NCBI GenBank assembly: GCA_943704415.1
Contig: CALSCO010002216.1
Coordinates: 1-41,441 of the forward strand
Direction: 5' to 3'
Length of the DNA: 41,441 nucleotides
Source of the DNA: Parvularia atlantis
Lineage: Eukaryota; Opisthokonta; Rotosphaerida
Below are positions 36,451 to 41,441 of this stretch, one piece after another (the stretch's first letter is position 1; each line of letters opens with the position of its first letter). The translations under genes and the position numbers were made by a program. A model generated the notes under the pieces. It saw only the letters and a program-made list of their open reading frames with translations. It was not told where the DNA came from and did no database searches.

Positions 36451-39400
36451 ATGCCCATCGGTCCCGGTCCCGACGACCCGCTCGGGCCCATCTGGGACGC
36501 CACCGACTGGGCCGCGACCGCGCTCGGCCCGGTCTGCGGCTGGTCGCCCGCGCTCGTCCACGCCGCCGGCACGGTCCTGCACATGCCCATGCCCGCCGCG
36601 CTCGTCTGGGGGCGGCACTGCGCGACCATCTTCAACCGGCACTACGCGCACTGCCTCGGCCGGCGTCGCCCGTCCACGCTCGGCCTGCGCTGTGAATAGT
36701 GCCCGCGCGCGCCGGTCGCCGCTGACAGAGACGCGCGCAATGGCAGTCAGCCTCGTCTGGCCGACAATGGCGCAGACGCTCGCGCGCGAGCTCGACGGCG
36801 CGCTCGAGGGCCGCGGCGCGCAGCTGTGCGACGTGCGCGTGGCGGTCGAGCACGACGGCAGCACCGAGGAGGCCTTTGCCACCCTCAGCGTCTCGCCCAT
36901 CTTCGGCCGCGCTGGCAAGTCGCCCGATGGCGCGCTGGTCCTGGTGCGCCCGCGCCGCACGCCGCGCCCTCGCGGGAGCTGCGCTCTGAGAGACGGCGCC
37001 GCACCGCGCAGCACATTGACACGACCGCGCGCATCGTGCACGAGCGCCGCCTGTGCGTGCTCAAGGATATCAGCGCGTGCGTCGCCGGCTGCGAGCGCGT
37101 GAGCGACGCCTGCGAGCGCCTCCAGCGCACCATCGCCGAGCACCCGGCCGCGCTGCCCCTGGTTGCGCTGTACCTGCACGGCCTCCGCCCAAACAAGCAA
37201 GACCGCGAGAAGGCACGGCGGCCGCCCCGTGCCGAGGCGCGCCTGGCCCCGCTCACGCGTGCGGCCGCAGTTGTCGCTCCACGGCGCCGTCGCGCATTCG
37301 GTCGACGCCAAGACGCTGCTAGAGGACCAGATCCCGCTGCACGGCGAGCTGACATCGTTCGCGAGCCGCTGCGTGCGTGACGCCTACCTCGACAACTTCG
37401 TCGCCGTGCATGAGATCGGCGACCACATGCCGGGCTTGACCGGTGCGCGCGCGCCCTGCACAGGTGGGCCGTTCAACGAGCCCGTGCGGCACTTTGTCGT
37501 GCTCGCGCTCGCGTCCGACACCCTCCCCGGCGTGATGCTGCTCGGCCTCAACCCGGCGCGCCCCAACGACCGCAGCTACAAGGAGTTCCTCTTTGCGCTC
37601 ACCCAGGCTGTGGCCAACGCGCTTGACAGCGTGCGCCTGTACGAGCACCAGTGTCGGCGCAGCTCGGTGCGCGCGCCGCTGCCACTGTGCGCGCGTGCGT
37701 GTGCTCATGGCCGTGGCGGCAGGCGCTGCAAGAGATGCACGCGTCGCGCGCCACGTTCCTCGAGAACCTGTCGCACGAGCTGCGCACGCCGCTCACGCTC
37801 ATCCTCAGCCCGCTCGACGACCTGCTCACGCTCGAGATGAGCGACGACCAGCGCCATCTGCTCCGCCTCGTCCACCGCAACGCCTTCCGGCTCTCGCGCC
37901 TCGTCGACACCCTTCTCAACCTCAGCAGCGTCGAGGCCGGGCGCCTCCGCACCCAGTTCCGTCCGACCCGCCTCGGTGCGCTCACCTGCGACTACGTCAG
38001 CGCGTTCCGCTCGGCGATCGAGAGCGCCGGCCTGCGCCTGACCGTGCACGTCGACCCGGCCGTGGACGCGCTCTGGGACCGCGCGGACGAGAGCAGGCTG
38101 CCGTACGTGGACGTGGACCACTGGGAGCACATCGTCAGCAACCTGCTGTCCAACGCGCTCAAATTCACCGAGCACGGCGGCATCACCGTCACGCTCCGGC
38201 TCGAGGGCGCCAACAGCACGCACCCGATCGTGCGCCTGAGCGTGGCCGACACGGGCCTCGGCATCTCGACCGACGACCTCGAGCACGTCTTTGAACGCTT
38301 CTTCCGCGTCCGCGCCGTCACGGGCAGCGTCGTCCGGCGCTCGGCCGTCCAGGGCACGGGCATCGGCCTGGCCCTCACGCGCGAGCTCGTCAAGCTGCAC
38401 GGCGGCGTCATCTCGGCCCACAGCCGCGTCGGCGTCGGCTCCAACTTTGTCGTCACCATCCCGCTCGGCCGGGCGCACCTCGCGGCCAACAGCGTCCTGC
38501 AGTCGCCCTGTGTCTCGCCCACGCTCGCGGCGGCGCACCTCGCGGGCACGGTCAGCGGCGACGACAGCAGCGAGGGCGAGATCGAGTCGCCGTCGCACTC
38601 GTCGAGCGACACGTGCCAGAGCGACACGACCGCGTGCGTGCTCATCGTCGACGACGACCGCGACATGCGCAAGGTGCCGCCCTTCCGCGCACGCCGATCC
38701 CACGGGCACTCACTTGTGCGTGCGCGCCCGCAGTACGTCGCCCGCCTGTTGCGCAAGCACAGCATGCGTGTGCTCACGGCCAGGAGCATCCAAGAGGCGA
38801 TGCAGCTGCTCCACGCCAACACGGTCGACCTCGTCCTGACCGACGTGATCCTGCCGGGCGCGGACGGGCTCGAGCTCGTGCGAGCGCTCCGCGCGGACCC
38901 GCGCTGGCACCTTGTCCCGATCATCATCCTGTCGGCGCGCGCCGGCAAGGACGCGCAGTGTGAGGGCCTCGCGGCGGGCGCGGACGACTACCTGCTCAAG
39001 CCGTTTGTGCCCAAGGTGCGCGCGTGTGGCAGCGGCGCCAGCGGCTGCTGACGCCGCGGTGCAGGTGCTCCTGGCCCGCGCGACGTCGCAGCTGGCCGCG
39101 GGCCGCGCCCGCATGGACCTCGAGCGCCAGATGCACGCGCGCGCACACGAGCTTGCCGCGACCGAGCTCCGCTTCCAGTCGCTGGTGGAGATGTGCCCCG
39201 CCGGCATCGTGCTGCTCGAGCTCCGGCAGGATCTGGTGCGTCACTCTGCGCCGCTGCGGGTGCGCGAGACAGGCCCGCTGATCCGCGTGTGCGCGCCGCG
39301 CGCAGCGGCGCCAGATTGTCTTTTGCAACGAACGCTTCACGGAGCTGACGGGCTACAGCGATGCGGAGTGGGTGCGCGGCATCAGCGCGCGCGACATCGA

Positions 39401-41428
39401 GCGCTTCGAGCACCGCCTGCACGACGCCGTGATCGGCCGGCGCAAGTTCCAGTTTGAGTTTGAGTACCGCCGACGCGACGACCGCGTGCTGTGGCTCTAC
39501 GGGCAGTACGCGCTCGTGGGCGAGCGGGTACGCTGTGCGTGTACATGCAGCCGCGCGGAGCTGACGCCCACACGCGCGCCAGACCATGCTCGCGGTCTAC
39601 TCGGACCTGACCGAGCTCAAGCGGCTCGAGCGCGAGCGGCTGCAGGCCATCTCCCTGGCCGAGCGCATGCAGAGCGAGCGCGCGGAGGAGGCCGAGGAGA
39701 ACCGCGTGGCGATGGAGACGTTTGTGGACACGGTCTGCCACGAGATCCGCAATCCGCTCAACGGCATCCTGCACAACCTCGAGTTTATCCGCGAGAACGA
39801 CGAACGACGCCAGCGCCACGAGCTGCGGCACGAGTGGGACAGCGTGGCCGAGCTGCAGCACGACACGCGCGCCATGATCGACGCGATCCAGCTCTGCGTC
39901 GAGCACCTGGTGCGCGGTCGCTCTGCGCGAGCGGGCAGCGCAGTGCTGACGGCGCGCCATCGCAGCACCGCGTCACCAACGACGTGCTCGACCTGACCAA
40001 GGTGCCCTCGGGCTCATTTGTCGAGAAGGAGTCGTTCCAGCCGCGCCAGCTCGCGCTCAAGATCATCGACGTGTTCCGGCGCGACGCGCAGCGCAGCGGC
40101 GTCGACGTGGTCGTGTGCGCGCACGGCGTGGCCGAGGCGACGCTGTTTGGCGAGGCGCACCGGATCGAGCAGGTCCTCATCAACCTCCTTGGGCAGTTCC
40201 TCCAGCCCGAAATTGCCGCCGTCGCCGCGGCCAACTCCACCGCCCCGCCAAACGCACCCGCCAAGCGCCGCCAGATCACCATCAACGTCAGCATCGCGAG
40301 CGGGCCGCATATCAGCGCCCGACGCGACTCGACCTCGTCGTCGACCAGCACGGGCAGCAGGCGCATGTCCGAGGGGGACGAGCACCCGTCGCCGATCGAG
40401 TGGGCGCAGGCCCAGCTGCGCGGCACGAGCGGCGGCACGGACCCGTGCTCGGCTGGCTCGGCGTCGGCGTCGTCGGCCACGACCACGCCGGCCTCGGCTG
40501 CATCGGTTGGCCTGCTCTCGCCCAGCCACGACAACACGACCAGCAGCAGCAGCAGCAGCTCAAGCGGCGGCGCGGGTCAGCCTCGGCCGACGTCCCTTCA
40601 GGCGACGGCCTCGTTTTACTCGTTCGGCAGCGGCAGCGGCAGCGGCAGCGGCAGCAACGCTAGTGCCGGCAGTGCTGGTGCCGGCGGTGCTGGCGCCGGC
40701 AGTGGCGCGTCGACGGCCGTGTCGCAGACGAGCGCCAGCGGCGCGCACGAGCAGCCTGTGTACCTCGAGATCTCGGTGACGGACCCGTCGCTGGTCACGA
40801 CCGAGCAGATGCAGGCGCGCCTGGCCGAGTGCCTGCGCTGCCCGAGCTTCCGCACGCACAAACAGTACAACGACCTCGGCCTGGGCCTGATCATCAGCAG
40901 CTGCATCGTCGCGCGCCTGGGCGGGACGATGTTGTCGCGCGTGCCGCCCGAGGGCGGAACGTGCATTGCCTTTTCTGTACCGTGCCACGCCCTGCACTCG
41001 GCCACGCCGCCGCCGCAGCTGCCGGGCGCGATGCCCGAGCCCATCGACGCCGAGCCCCAGGTGCCCGCCGAGCGCGTCTTCACGCTCTCGTCACGCACCG
41101 TGCACGTTCTCGGTGCGTGCGCACCGGCTGCGCTCGTATGCGACGCTAACGCCGCGCCGCAGTCGTTGACGACAACGATATCAACCAGAAGGTGATCGCG
41201 CGGCAGCTGCGCGGCATCCCGGGACTGCTGTGCGTCGTGGACGTGGCCGACAACGGCCAGGACGCCGTCGACATGGCGCGGCGCGAGCGGTTCGACATGA
41301 TCCTGATGGACGTCGAGATGCCAGTGATGGACGGCCTCGAGGCGACAAGGCGCATCCGCGCGCACGGCCCGGAGACGGCCACGCCGGCGACCGTGCCGAT
41401 CATCGGCGTCTCGGGCAACGCGCGCCAG
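36451..41428 (+). CDS. Double hybrid sensor histidine kinase (PAS-GAF-HK-REC-PAS-HK-REC), 3' partial
   Basis: Exons 36451-36691, 36747-36943, 37012-37212, 37271-37666, 37723-38673, 38734-39015, 39065-39235, 39315-39527, 39583-39909, 39966-41112, 41163-41428 give 1464 residues before a donor at 41429. Order: a PAS-like front (DWAATALGP, typical of bacterial PAS/SpoIIE sensors), a GAF-like region, HisKA with SHELRTPL (His ~363), ATPase with NLLSNALKFT, DTGLGIS and GTGIGLALT, then REC1 (LIVDDDRDMR, LVLTDVILPGADG, LLKPF). Next come a PAS (FCNERFTELTGYS), a second HisKA (VCHEIRNPLNGI, His ~937) and an ATPase that lacks a normal DxGxG box and holds a ~190-residue Ser/Gly insert. REC2 has VVDDNDINQK and MILMDVEMPVMDG. 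Cytosolic; signal unknown. The third intron has a GC donor. Confidence 0.93.
40541..40655 (+). repeat. Ser- and Gly-Ser-coding microsatellites in the kinase insert
   Basis: An AGC run at about 40541-40560 and five GGCAGC units at 40626-40655 encode poly-Ser and Gly-Ser stretches inside the second ATPase domain. Confidence 0.85.
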
Positions 41429-41441
41429 GTGCGTCGTGGGG

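Noticed and set aside
37441-37480. Apparent GTGCG...CAG mini-intron in the hybrid kinase
   Set aside because: It would be about 19 nt, far below every other intron, and the frame reads through well.
1-41441. Operon-like arrangement or bacterial contamination
   Set aside because: Genes on both strands carry dozens of consistent short introns and the gene set is eukaryotic throughout.

Overview
The window is nuclear DNA of a GC-rich, very gene-dense, intron-rich single-celled eukaryote. I find 23 protein genes, one tRNA gene and one decayed mobile element in 41.4 kb. The gene set is eukaryotic: proteasome, ESCRT-II, BLOC-1/BORC, GM130, FUT8, DPAGT1, MAEA, MRG15, COMMD3 and PPP1R2. The last gene is a hybrid sensor histidine kinase of a sort absent from animals. 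FUT8, BORCS8 and a CAT-type amino-acid transporter beside a hybrid histidine kinase suggest a free-living protist of roughly opisthokont, apusozoan or amoebozoan grade. I cannot name the species.

The protein models are spliced from about 127 complete introns, most of them 43-83 nt long. Exon ends were chosen from homology, reading phase and a strong shared splice grammar: donor usually GTGCG, branch-like CTSAC close to the acceptor, acceptor usually CAG. Nine introns have a GC donor, seven of them reading GCACG. In this GC-rich DNA many long open frames are shadows of real genes.

Layout from left to right, with strand: EF-hand protein (-, partial); RPT5/PSMC3 (-); FUT8 (+); an AT-richer island with an IS607-type/Fanzor (eukaryotic TnpB) relic flanked by 18-bp repeats; tRNA-Thr(AGU) (-); a coiled-coil CH-domain protein (+); SNF8/VPS22 (-); BLOC1S2 (-); a PTPS-like pterin enzyme (+); GM130-like golgin (-); secreted endonuclease/exonuclease/phosphatase-family protein (+); MRG15 (+); RNF185/RNF5-like E3 (-); MAEA (+); DPAGT1 (-); a chondroitin-GalNAc-transferase-like glycosyltransferase (+); CAT-type transporter (-); NAK-family kinase (+); ANTH-like adaptor (+); mitofusin-like GTPase (+); BORCS8 (+); PPP1R2 (-); COMMD3 (+); TXNDC9 (+); and a double hybrid histidine kinase running off the right edge (+).

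Many genes serve the endomembrane system: ESCRT-II, BLOC-1/BORC, GM130, the NAK kinase with the ANTH protein, and COMMD3. Two more act in N-glycosylation (DPAGT1, FUT8). Two are protein-quality E3 ligases (RNF185-like, MAEA). Several divergent pairs have start codons only 16-39 bp apart, and some convergent pairs end 8-34 bp apart. The most unusual item is the Fanzor/IS607 relic at about 4936-6154. Next are the GC-AG introns and the hybrid kinase, whose second ATPase domain looks degenerate.
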